Assembly: GCA_036501535.1 (NCBI GenBank)
Contig: DASYAE010000168.1
Location: 1 to 24,496 of the forward strand
Length of the DNA: 24,496 nucleotides
Direction: 5' to 3'
DNA from: DASYAE01 sp036501535
Lineage (GTDB): Bacteria > Actinomycetota > Actinomycetes > Streptomycetales > Catenulisporaceae
Made by a program: the position numbers and the translations under genes. This document shows positions 1 through 7,336 of the stretch, piece by piece. The notes below the pieces were generated by a model, which worked only from the letters and a program-made list of their open reading frames with translations, did no database searches and had not been told where the DNA came from. How positions within the stretch are numbered: position 1 is the stretch's first letter; every line of letters starts with the position of its first letter.

Positions 1-113
1 TCGGCGGCGCTCGCGGGGGCGGCGGCGAGGCACGCGGCCGCGGCGGCGGCCGTCGCGACAGCGGCGACGGTCGCGCGCCGGGCCGTGCCCCGCGTGATCG
101 ATATCTGATTCAC
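1..113 (-). CDS. Secreted protein, N-terminal fragment (runs off left edge)
   Basis: Reading leftwards, a GTG at 113-111 opens a frame that stays open for 37 codons to the window edge. A strong ribosome binding site, GGAGGAA (complement of 121-127), lies 7 nt upstream and fixes the start. The peptide begins MNQISITRGTARRATVAAVA, continues with an Ala-rich hydrophobic core, and ends in APASAA, which looks like a signal peptidase site. It is therefore a classic Sec (possibly lipoprotein-free) signal peptide. The mature protein lies outside the window, so its function is unknown. A single Cys at residue 28 lies inside the hydrophobic stretch and lacks a convincing lipobox. Confidence 0.75.
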   Translation of the reverse strand, partial: MNQISITRGTARRATVAAVATAAAAAACLAAAPASAA

Positions 114-409
114 CTGGTGATTCCTCCGGTGGGTGTCCGGCGCGCCGCAGGTTCCGGCGCACGCCCAGAAGACCACGGCGCGCCAGGGGAGAACACTGAT
201 GAACGGTTACCCGGAAATGGCCGGGCGAAGACGATTCCGCGACATCTATTCAGAACCTTGTGATGCCGTGATATGCTTCAAGGTTACGGCTTTACGCGCA
301 GCTCAGGGCTGGAACAAGAGCGCAGATCACCCGGCCGGCGAGAGCGTAGTCGATACTCTTATATGCGAGTTCGTGGTTAAAACCTGAGTCAACGCGGAGG
401 AGCGTCGGC
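114..409. other. Gene-free spacer, 296 bp
   Basis: This spacer separates the edge secreted gene from the HxlR gene; both are read leftwards. It is clearly more AT-rich than its surroundings between about 220 and 385. It holds a 7-bp inverted repeat, AACCTTG (254-260) and CAAGGTT (279-285), with an 18-nt loop. An 84-codon open frame at 133-387 (+) has no homology that I recognise and no good ribosome binding site, so I leave it uncalled. A TTGACT (complement of 386-391) could be a -35 box for the secreted gene, but no -10 sits at normal spacing. Confidence 0.5.
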
Positions 410-820
410 TCAGGGCCGGGCGGCCGGCGTGGGGCGGGGGCGGCCGATCTGCTCGCGGTGCTGCACGGCCCAGTCCGCGACGGCCGACAGCGGGCCCAGG
501 AGCGACTGTCCGAGTTCGGTCAGGCGATACTCGACCGAGGGCGGCACAGTCGCGAACACCTCGCGGTGCACCAGGCCGTCCTCCTCGAGGCCGCGCAGGG
601 TGCGGGTGAGCATGCGCTGGCTGATTCCACGGATGGCGCGGTGCAGTTCGTTGAAACGGTAGGGGCGCTGTCCCAACAGGACCACGACCAGCACGGTCCA
701 CTTGTCGCCGACGCGCCGCAGCACCTCGGTGACCGGGCACTGCTCGTAGTCGTCGGCAAGGACCGGAACCGGCAGCGCCGTCGCGACCATCGAGGGCACA
801 TTCGTGTGCGCACCGGACAT
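410..820 (-). CDS. HxlR-family (MarR-like winged-helix) transcriptional regulator
   Basis: This 136-aa protein has the size and signature of the HxlR family. CPVTEVLRRVGDKWTVLVV (residues 28-46) is the conserved N-terminal helix with its Cys, RFNELHRAIRGISQRMLTRT (55-74) is the recognition helix region, and LRGLEEDGLVHREVF (76-90) is the wing. In characterised relatives (YodB, HypR) the equivalent Cys senses quinones or oxidants; the same role for Cys28 is inference. The start at 820 is supported by GGAAGAAGG 7 nt upstream. The gene is divergent from the SDR-like gene at 905 across 84 bp, the usual arrangement for HxlR proteins that control an adjacent oxidoreductase. Confidence 0.9.
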   Translation of the reverse strand: MSGAHTNVPSMVATALPVPVLADDYEQCPVTEVLRRVGDKWTVLVVVLLGQRPYRFNELHRAIRGISQRMLTRTLRGLEEDGLVHREVFATVPPSVEYRLTELGQSLLGPLSAVADWAVQHREQIGRPRPTPAARP

Positions 821-904
821 CGAAGTGCCTTCTTCCCACCGACCAGGGCGTTCCCGATGATCGTAGTACTTACCGTCGGCAACTCCCGGAACTCGGAGTC
901 GTGC
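821..904. promoter_or_regulatory. Divergent promoter region, HxlR / SDR-like pair
   Basis: These 84 bp must hold both promoters. The most AT-rich part, TCGTAGTACTTACC (861-874), contains a palindromic AGTACT core at 865-870, which resembles the GTAC-containing operators reported for some HxlR proteins. This makes it a candidate operator, not a proven one. Confidence 0.4.
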
Positions 905-1762
905 ATGGACAACACCACCGGCAGCGCTCGAACCGTCGTCGTGAGCGGAGGCACCGACGGCATGGGCCGTGCTCTCGCCCTGGCACGGGCCGCGCGCGGG
1001 GATCGGGTCATCGCGATCGGCAGCAACGGACAGAAGGGGGAGCGGCTTCTTCGGGAGACGCCGACGCACGCACAGGCCGGTACGCTCACGTTCCTGCGCG
1101 CAGAACTGACCACTGTGCGCGGCGCCGACGCCGTGGTCCGAGCCGTGCTCGACGACACCGCGCGGGTCGACGCGCTCGCGCTGTTCGCCAACCGGCAGGC
1201 CCCCAAACGCACCGAGACCGCAGAAGGCCTGGAGAGCACCTTCGCTCTCTACTACCTCAGCCGGCACATCCTCAGCCACGGCCTGACCCCTGCTCTGAAC
1301 CGCGCCGGGACCCCGGTGATCATCAACGTCGCCGGCGTCGGCATCACCAAAGGCCGCGTTCACTGGGATGACCTGCAGCTCGCCGACGACTACAGCATGA
1401 TCGCCGCGCAGCTCCAGGCCGGCCGCGCCAACGACCTGCTCGGCGTGCACTACGCCGCGATCCACGGCGACGCGGTTCCCTACGTCCTCTACCACCCCGG
1501 CTTCACCCAGAGCGGCGACCTCACCCCGCTGCCCGCCGCGATGCGAGCCGCCATCCGCGCCGCGGCCCGCCTCGGCGCACGCCCGATCGAGGAGTCCATC
1601 GCACCGATTCACGACTTCATCGACGCACCTCCCACGACTGCACTCACGGCGCGAGATCGCGACACTCTCCTCCCGCTGACCCTGCCGACGCTGGAACCCG
1701 GCAACGCGCAGCGTCTCGCCACCGCGACCGAGCAGCTGCTCGAACAGGTCCGGTCGGCCTGA
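905..1762 (+). CDS. Atypical short-chain dehydrogenase/reductase-like protein, catalytic motif degenerate
   Basis: This 285-aa protein has a Rossmann dinucleotide-binding start, VVVSGGTDGMGRALALA, equivalent to TGxxxGxG. The rest of the SDR active site is altered. The NNAG segment reads ALFANRQ, the strand that normally carries the catalytic Ser reads VIINVAGVGITKG, and the YxxxK helix appears as AAQLQAGRANDLLG without the Tyr or Lys. It may bind NAD(P) without classical SDR chemistry, or be a sensor-like relative. The ATG at 905 is preferred because GGAG lies 6 nt upstream; an in-frame ATG at 857 is less likely. It is divergent from the HxlR regulator, its probable controller. Confidence 0.85.
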   Translation: MDNTTGSARTVVVSGGTDGMGRALALARAARGDRVIAIGSNGQKGERLLRETPTHAQAGTLTFLRAELTTVRGADAVVRAVLDDTARVDALALFANRQAPKRTETAEGLESTFALYYLSRHILSHGLTPALNRAGTPVIINVAGVGITKGRVHWDDLQLADDYSMIAAQLQAGRANDLLGVHYAAIHGDAVPYVLYHPGFTQSGDLTPLPAAMRAAIRAAARLGARPIEESIAPIHDFIDAPPTTALTARDRDTLLPLTLPTLEPGNAQRLATATEQLLEQVRSA

Positions 1763-1769
1763 CCGGACC
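1747..1769 (+). terminator. Hairpin over the SDR-like stop codon
   Basis: GGTCCGGTC (1747-1755) and GACCGGACC (1761-1769) are perfect 9-bp arms around a 5-nt loop; the stop codon TGA is at 1760-1762. It sits between convergent genes 32 bp apart and has no T-tract, as is common for terminators in GC-rich actinobacteria. Confidence 0.55.
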
Positions 1770-1794
1770 GGTCGGACTGGTCGGGAAGCGCCGA

Positions 1795-2691
1795 TCAGTC
1801 GAGCTGGGAAAGGCCCTCGACGGCGATGCGCTCGAACACCTCCGGGTCGGCGGCGAAGGAGGAGTCCGGGATCGGCCAGTGCAGCACGATCTCGGTGACG
1901 CCGATCCGCGCGTAGCGGCCGGCGTAGTCGACGAAGGCGTCCAGCGAGTCCAGCGGACGCTCCTGCGTGGAGCCCTGCAGCAGGACCTTCTCCAGCTGCG
2001 CGACGTCCCGCCCCTCCTGCGCGCAGGCCTCGGCGAGCCGGTCCATCTGCTCGCGCACGACCGCCGGGCAGTCCTCGGCCGGCACGGACCCCGGATCGCG
2101 CGGCGCGCCGAAGGTGATCCAGCCCTGGCCGAGCCGGGCGGCCAGGCGCATGCCGCGCGGGCCCGTGGCGGCGATGTGGAACGGGATCCTGGGGCTCTGC
2201 ACGCAGCCGGGGATCATGCGCGCCTCGTGCGCGGCGTAGTACTTGCCCTGATACGTGGTCGCCGGCGCGGTCAGCAGCCCGTCGAGCAGCCCGGTGAACT
2301 CGGCCAGCCGGCCGGCCCGCTCCCCCGGGCCCCACGGCTCGCCGCCGAGCACGGAGGCGTCGAAGCCGGTGGCGGTGCCGGCGCCGAGGCCGAGCGTGAC
2401 CCGGCCGCCGGAGACGTCGTCCAGGGTCATCAGGTCCTTGGCGAACAGGACCGGCTCGCGGTAGTTGGGCGAGGCGACCATGGTGCCCAGGCGCAGCCGG
2501 TCGGTGGCCGCCGCGGCGGCGGTGAGCGTCGGCAGCGCGCCGAACCAGGTCTTGTCCCGGAACTCGCGCCAGGACAGGTGGTCGAAGGTGTAGGCGGTGT
2601 GGAAGCCGAGCTGCTCGGCCCGCCGCCACACCTCGCGTCCCTCGCTCCACCGGTAGACCGGGAGGATCACCGTGCTCAACCGCATGATCAC
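1795..2691 (-). CDS. LLM-class (luciferase-like) oxidoreductase, probably F420-dependent
   Basis: This 298-aa protein has the usual length and pattern of the bacterial luciferase-like TIM barrel family. Visible segments include the N-terminal beta strand RLSTVILPVYRW, AEQLGFHTAYTFDHLSWREF, a TDRLRLGTMVASPNYREP strand, the LDDVSGGRVTLGLGAG segment, and GPRGMRLAARLGQGW in the C-terminal half. Actinobacterial members of this subfamily mostly use F420; here that is inference, since FMN cannot be excluded. The GTG at 2691 is preferred (GGGTGGG 9 nt upstream); an ATG two codons in is possible. It begins 16 bp after the ABC gene at 2708, so the genes are probably co-transcribed. Confidence 0.88.
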   Translation of the reverse strand: MIMRLSTVILPVYRWSEGREVWRRAEQLGFHTAYTFDHLSWREFRDKTWFGALPTLTAAAAATDRLRLGTMVASPNYREPVLFAKDLMTLDDVSGGRVTLGLGAGTATGFDASVLGGEPWGPGERAGRLAEFTGLLDGLLTAPATTYQGKYYAAHEARMIPGCVQSPRIPFHIAATGPRGMRLAARLGQGWITFGAPRDPGSVPAEDCPAVVREQMDRLAEACAQEGRDVAQLEKVLLQGSTQERPLDSLDAFVDYAGRYARIGVTEIVLHWPIPDSSFAADPEVFERIAVEGLSQLD

Positions 2692-2707
2692 CAGCTTAGA
2701 CCCACCC

Positions 2708-4579
2708 CTAGCCGGACACCGGCGCGGCGTAGGCGGAGGCCTGGATGCCGTAGAGGTCGGCGTAGCGGCCGCCGGGGATCGCGACCAGCTGCGCGTGCGT
2801 GCCCGACTCGATCAGCCTTCCCTTGTCCAGCACCAGGATCTGGTCCGCTCCGGCGACCGTGGAGAAGCGGTGCGAGACGATCACGGTGACCGCCCCGGTG
2901 CGGGCGGCCAGCTCGCGCGCCCGCGCCATGTGCCGCTGGAAGATCTCCTGCTCGCTCGGCGCGTCCAGCGAGGCGGTCGGCTCGTCGAGCACGAACAGCA
3001 GCGGGTCCTCGCGCATCGAGGCGCGGGCCAGCGCGGTCTTCTGCCACTGGCCCTCGGAGAGGTCCACCCCGCCGTGGTCGGTGCCGAGCTCGGTGTCCAG
3101 GCCGTCGGGCAGCCGGTCGACCAGCGCCTGAGCGTCGGCCTCACGCACGGCCCGGCCGATCCGGGGCCGGTCGTCGAGGTGCGGGAGGTCGCCGAGCCCG
3201 ACGTTGCGCGCGAACAGCGTCCTGAACCGGCCGAAGTCCTGGTAGGCCGCGGCGGACCGGGCCCGCCACCCCGCGGTCTCCAGCTCGGCCAGGTCGAGCC
3301 CGTCGATCCGGATCGCGCCGGCGGACGGCCGGTAGAACTTGCCCAGCAGCTTGACCAGCGTCGTCTTGCCCGAACCGTACTCGCCGACCACCGCGACCAC
3401 CGAGCCGGCCGGGATGCGGACGCTGACGTGGTCGAGGGCGAGCCGGCCGGTGCCCGGATAGGCGTAGCAGACCTCGTCGAAGGTGATGCCCTCGGCCAGC
3501 CGGTCCGGGGCCGGGCGGGTGCCGCGGGCGCGGGCCCGGTCCGCGGCGGCGTAGTCGCGCAGCCAGAGGTAGGGATCGACCAGGCGGCGGAACCCGGCCG
3601 CCTCGCCGGACTGCTGCACGGTCGCGTGCAGGGCCTGGCGCAGGCTGTTCGCCACGGTGACGGAGAGCACGATGTCACCGACGGTCCCGTGCCCGTGCGC
3701 GGCGCGGTAGACGACGAGTCCGAGCGCGCCGCCGAACCCGGCGGTGAACAGCGCCCAGCCGGCCAGCTTCCACCAGGCCGCGCGCACCCGCGCCCGGAAC
3801 CGGGCCTCGACCGCCTCGTCCCAGGCCGCGCGCTGGCGGCGGGCGATCTCGGCGCCGGCCCCGGCGACCCGCAGCTCCTTGCCGGCCGCGGGATCGGTGC
3901 CCACCTCGAACAGGTGCCGCTGCAGCCGGTACTGCTCGGCGGTGGCGTGGTCGGCGTCCACGATCCCCTTCTTGCCGTGCTGCTCCATCCACAGCGGCAC
4001 GCCCGCGAACAGCAGCAGCGAGAGCAGCCAGGGGCTGACCGAGCCGAGCAGGGCCAGCATCACGCCGAGCTGGAGCACGGTGAACAGCACCCTGACACCG
4101 GACCAGAAGCCCATCACCAGGCCCCAGCCGCCGTTGTGCACCAGGGTCAGCCGGTCCAGGTAGGCGGTGTCCTCAAGGTGTTCGAGCCCTTCGATGGTCG
4201 CGATGTCCCGGTGGATCTGCGGGTGCAGGTCCTTGAGACCGACCTGGTCGGTGGCCAGGACCCTGGTGCCGCCGAGGACGCTGGAGCAGGCGACGTAGGC
4301 CGTGCTGGCGAGCGCGGCCAGGCAGGCGGCGATCACCGCGGTGCGCGTTTCGCCGCGCAGTGACGCGTTCACCGCGTCCCGCATGCCTATCGCGGCTCCT
4401 GCGCTGAAGACGATCTGCAGCGTCTGCCCGACGAGCTGCGTCGTCACGATGCCCGGCATGCGCCGCCAGGAAAGCCGCAGCAGGTCGCGCCACAGTCCCA
4501 GAAGCCTGAGCTGCGCGGCGAACGGCCGGCGCCGCGGCTCTTCGGTCGCGGTCGCGGTCGCGGCTGCGGTTCCGGTCAC
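2708..4579 (-). CDS. ABC exporter subunit (TMD-NBD half transporter), second of pair
   Basis: This 623-aa protein joins an N-terminal membrane domain (roughly residues 40-330) to a C-terminal ATPase. Walker A is GEYGSGKTT (399-407), the signature is LSEGQ (507-511, E replacing the usual G), Walker B is FVLDEPTASLD with D532, and the switch His lies in VSHRFSTV. Its ATG overlaps the stop of the upstream ABC gene by 4 bp (ATGA at 4579-4576), so the two are translationally coupled and likely form a heterodimer. The first codons come from a TCGCGG-type hexanucleotide repeat, giving TAAATATATEE. Half transporters of this type export drugs, lipids or peptides; the substrate is unknown and no precursor peptide gene was seen nearby. 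Confidence 0.92.
   Translation of the reverse strand: MTGTAAATATATEEPRRRPFAAQLRLLGLWRDLLRLSWRRMPGIVTTQLVGQTLQIVFSAGAAIGMRDAVNASLRGETRTAVIAACLAALASTAYVACSSVLGGTRVLATDQVGLKDLHPQIHRDIATIEGLEHLEDTAYLDRLTLVHNGGWGLVMGFWSGVRVLFTVLQLGVMLALLGSVSPWLLSLLLFAGVPLWMEQHGKKGIVDADHATAEQYRLQRHLFEVGTDPAAGKELRVAGAGAEIARRQRAAWDEAVEARFRARVRAAWWKLAGWALFTAGFGGALGLVVYRAAHGHGTVGDIVLSVTVANSLRQALHATVQQSGEAAGFRRLVDPYLWLRDYAAADRARARGTRPAPDRLAEGITFDEVCYAYPGTGRLALDHVSVRIPAGSVVAVVGEYGSGKTTLVKLLGKFYRPSAGAIRIDGLDLAELETAGWRARSAAAYQDFGRFRTLFARNVGLGDLPHLDDRPRIGRAVREADAQALVDRLPDGLDTELGTDHGGVDLSEGQWQKTALARASMREDPLLFVLDEPTASLDAPSEQEIFQRHMARARELAARTGAVTVIVSHRFSTVAGADQILVLDKGRLIESGTHAQLVAIPGGRYADLYGIQASAYAAPVSG
4541..4579 (-). repeat. 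Short TCGCGG-type hexanucleotide repeat at the ABC start codon
   Basis: Three near-exact GGTCGC units (4544-4561), followed by diverged copies, encode the Ala-Thr-rich N-terminus of the second ABC subunit directly after its start codon. Gain or loss of a unit would keep the frame. Confidence 0.55.
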
Positions 4580-6471
4580 AGCAGCTCCCCCTCTTCGATG
4601 CGGTCGTCATAGCCGGAGTTGAACCGGGCGGCCTGGATCGCGAACATCTCGGCGTACTTGCCGTCCGCGGCCAGCAGCTCCTCGTGCGTGCCGGACTCGG
4701 CGATCCGGCCGCCGTCGAGCAGCACGATGCGGTCGGCCCGGCGCACCGTGGACAGGCGGTGCGAGATGAGCACGACGCTCGACCCGCCGCGGCGCTCGGC
4801 CAGCCGGTCGAAGACGTCGAACTCGGTGCGCACGTCGAGGTGCGCGGTCGGCTCGTCGAGCACCAGCAGCCGCGCGCCGGTGCGCAGCGCGTAGAGCGCC
4901 CGGGCCAGCACGACCTGCTGCCACTGCCCGCCGGAGAGGTCCACGCCGCCGGTGCGGGACCGGGCCAGCGGCGTCCGCCAGCCGAGCGGCAGCCGGGCGA
5001 GCACGTCATCGAGCCCTGCGTCGGTCGCGGCGGCCTCGATCGCGGCGCGGTCCGGCGGGGCGCCGCCCCGGCCGAGCGCGACGTTGTCCTCGGCGCTGAG
5101 GTGGTACTTGGCGAAGTCCTGGAAGACCACGGAGATCCGGTCCCGCCACGCCTCGGGGCCGAGCCGCGCGATGTCGGCGCCGTCGGCGGTGATGCGGCCC
5201 GCGGTCGGGCGGTAGAGCGCGGCGAGCAGCTTGATCAGGGTGGACTTGCCGGCGCCGTTCAGGCCGACCACGGCGAGCAGCTCGCCCGGCCGGATCTCCA
5301 GGTCGAGCCGGTCGATCACGGTGCGCCCGGCGCCCGGATAGCCGAAGCAGACCCCTTCGAAGCGGACCAGGGGCGGGACGGTGGATGCGGGGGCTGCGAC
5401 CGGGGGCGCGGCGGCGGTGTCGTCGGTCGCGGTACTGGCCGCGGAACCGGCGGCGTCCTCGCCCAGCGCCTCGCAGAGGTCTGCGTAAGCCTGGAGGCAT
5501 TCGCCGGCCGAGGCGATGGAAAGCAGGTTGTCGTCCCAGGAGAGCGCCTGGAAGACGGACCAGCCGGCGGACATGACCGCCGCCTCGACGGCGACCGTGC
5601 TGCGGCCGGTGGAGGCGCCGGCGGCGACCAGCCCGAAGGCGGTGGCCAGCGGGGCGCCGACGAGCAGCATCGCCCGCCACTCGTCGCGGGCCTTCATGTA
5701 CGCCCAGGCCGGCTCGAAGGCGGCCATGAGGTGGCGGTCGATCTGGTCGACCAGCCAGTCGCCGAACCCGTAGACGCGGATGTCCTTGCCCTCGCCCGGT
5801 GAGATCACGGTCTGCTCCCAGCGAAAGGCGCGCATCATCTCCGGCATGCCGGCGCGCCACCGGGTCACGAAGCCGGTCAGCCGCCGGCTGCCCAACAGCC
5901 ACTGCGCCACCGCGGGCACGAGCAGCAGCGGGATCAGCCACCAGGCGTATTCGGCCAGCACGGCGCACGAGGCCGCGACGCCGACGAAGTTGGCCGTCAA
6001 AGCGACCAGCGCGACGGCGCCGGTGCCGGGGGTGCGCTCGGTCCAGTTGTCCGGGTCGGCCTTCGCGGCCCGCACCAGTTGCCGGACCGCCGGGGCTTCC
6101 AGCGCGGCGACGATGGGGCTGGTGGCCGCGAGCCGGGTGATCGCGGCCCGGTGCGCGCCGTCGATCCGGGCCTCGGCCAGGAACGTCAGCGGCTCGGCGG
6201 CGGCGTCGGCGAGGTGGCCGAGCCCGAGGACGAGCGCGAAGATGATCAGCGGCACGAGCGCGGCGCCGACCAGGCCGCCGGGATCGGCCTGCTGGACCCG
6301 GCCGATCAGCAGGGCGGTCGCCTCGGCCACGCCGGCCGGCACGAGGCTTCGCAGGAGGCTGAGCGCGAGGACGGCGGCGAGCAGGCGCGGCCGGGCGTCG
6401 CGCAGGGCGTGCAGGAGCCGGCCGCTGCGAGACCGACCAATGCTGGATTGACGCTGTGTGGTGCTGGTCAC
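4576..6471 (-). CDS. ABC exporter subunit (TMD-NBD half transporter), first of pair
   Basis: This 631-aa half transporter has membrane segments in residues about 25-320 and an ATPase domain after a Thr/Ala-rich linker (about 340-365). Walker A is GLNGAGKST (403-411), the signature LSGGQ starts at 512, Walker B has D539 in LLVLDEPTAHLD, and the H-loop is LISHRLSTVRRADRIVLL. All ATPase motifs are canonical, unlike the partner's LSEGQ. The GTG start at 6471 has GAGG 8 nt upstream. It leads a probable three-gene unit with the second ABC subunit and the LLM oxidoreductase, and faces a decayed MFS gene across 234 bp. The substrate is unknown. Confidence 0.92.
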   Translation of the reverse strand: MTSTTQRQSSIGRSRSGRLLHALRDARPRLLAAVLALSLLRSLVPAGVAEATALLIGRVQQADPGGLVGAALVPLIIFALVLGLGHLADAAAEPLTFLAEARIDGAHRAAITRLAATSPIVAALEAPAVRQLVRAAKADPDNWTERTPGTGAVALVALTANFVGVAASCAVLAEYAWWLIPLLLVPAVAQWLLGSRRLTGFVTRWRAGMPEMMRAFRWEQTVISPGEGKDIRVYGFGDWLVDQIDRHLMAAFEPAWAYMKARDEWRAMLLVGAPLATAFGLVAAGASTGRSTVAVEAAVMSAGWSVFQALSWDDNLLSIASAGECLQAYADLCEALGEDAAGSAASTATDDTAAAPPVAAPASTVPPLVRFEGVCFGYPGAGRTVIDRLDLEIRPGELLAVVGLNGAGKSTLIKLLAALYRPTAGRITADGADIARLGPEAWRDRISVVFQDFAKYHLSAEDNVALGRGGAPPDRAAIEAAATDAGLDDVLARLPLGWRTPLARSRTGGVDLSGGQWQQVVLARALYALRTGARLLVLDEPTAHLDVRTEFDVFDRLAERRGGSSVVLISHRLSTVRRADRIVLLDGGRIAESGTHEELLAADGKYAEMFAIQAARFNSGYDDRIEEGELL

Positions 6472-6705
6472 AGGAGGTTCCTCGAGGAGTCGGCATGGTC
6501 GACCCGCCCGCGGGCCGGATCGTTCGGGAATCGGCCGGAGGCTGGTCGGAGATGGCGGCTCGTCAGAACTTCACGCGGCAATGATGCCGGGGCGCGGGGC
6601 GCGGCTCCAGCGGTTTTCGCAGTACGGGCGGTCTTGTGCGGGCGCCGCGGTTCCGGCCATGATGCTCCGGGCCGAAGACCACGCGCCCCGACCACCGGAG
6701 ACTCC
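6472..6705. other. Gene-free divergent spacer, 234 bp
   Basis: This is the upstream region shared by the left-running ABC operon and the right-running decayed MFS gene. It must contain the ABC operon promoter, but I see no convincing -35/-10 pair. GGAG at 6697-6700 is the ribosome binding site of the MFS remnant. Confidence 0.4.
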
Positions 6706-7261
6706 GTGATCGACACCGCCCAGCAGACTTCAGCCGCGCTCGGCGCCGAGCGGCGGGACCAGCGGCGCGCCTGGTTCCGGTACACGTGGGGCATGCACGC
6801 GTTCCCCACGACGGTGCTGGCGGTCTTCCTCGGTCCGTTCCTGACCGACACCGCGAATAACGCCGCGGTACACGGATACGTGCGGGCGCTCGGCCTAAGC
6901 ATCCGCGCGGGGTCGTTCTATCCCTTTACCGTCACTGCGGCGGTAATCATCGAGCTCTGCATATTGCCGCTGCTCGGCGCGCTCGCGGACATCACCGGTC
7001 GGCGGCGCCTATTGCTCACCGTGTGCATGGTCGTCGGCGCTTTCGCGACGCTGGGCTTTGACGGTGACCGGTAAGGCGTACATATGGGGCGGCGTGCTGT
7101 TCCTCATTGCGAACACGGGATACGGCGGCGCGGACGCGCTGAACAACGGCTATCTTCCGCAGCTGTCCACTCCGGACGAGCGGGACGCGCTCTCCTCGCG
7201 CGGCTGGGCGATCGGCTACCTCGGCGGCTTCGTACTGCTCGCCATCAACCTGGCTCGCGGG
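6706..7261 (+). pseudogene. Broken MFS transporter (UMF1/Atg22-like), frameshifted and C-terminally truncated
   Basis: The GTG at 6706 (GGAG 5 nt upstream) opens a frame encoding an N-terminus like the UMF1-type MFS transporters (AWFRYTWGMHAFPTTVLAVF, LGPFLT, LLGALADITGRRRLLLTVCM) and stops at 7074. The homology continues in the +1 frame from about 7058 (VTGKAYIWGGVLFLIANTGY, STPDERDALSSRGWAIGYLG, VLLAINLA), so a net +1 frameshift lies at about 7040-7074. After about 7261 the protein no longer resembles a transporter. Only about 180 of an expected 400 or more residues remain. Base composition is visibly less GC-rich here (6840-6990). It is a relic, presumably non-functional; a sequencing error could explain the frameshift but not the missing C-terminal half. 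Confidence 0.8.
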
Positions 7262-7285
7262 CACAGCCGCGGACACGGTCGCGAA

Positions 7286-7328
7286 TTTGTCCGCCGAGCC
7301 TTTGTCCGTCGGTCCGGCCCGCTATGTT
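7286..7328 (+). promoter_or_regulatory. Candidate leaderless promoter with direct repeat
   Basis: TTTGTCCGCCG (7286-7296) and TTTGTCCGTCG (7301-7311) are near-identical direct repeats at 15-bp period. The second supplies TTGTCC (7302-7307) as a possible -35, followed by TATGTT (7323-7328) as -10. Transcription would then begin close to the GTG at 7337, which has no ribosome binding site. The spacer of 15 bp is short. Confidence 0.45.
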
Positions 7329-7336
7329 GATCCACT

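Noticed and set aside
133..387. 84-codon open frame upstream of the HxlR gene
   Set aside because: No ribosome binding site or recognisable domain, and it covers the AT-richer spacer that must hold promoters.
2672..4363. 563-codon open frame on the + strand over the second ABC gene
   Set aside because: It is antisense to a well-supported ABC subunit, consists of Arg/Gly/Ala/Pro-rich sequence without domains, and arises from GC-rich third positions.
6472..6705. Precursor peptide gene beside the ABC exporter pair (lanthipeptide or lasso type)
   Set aside because: No short frame with a ribosome binding site and a Cys/Ser/Thr-rich core was found, and no modification enzyme is nearby.
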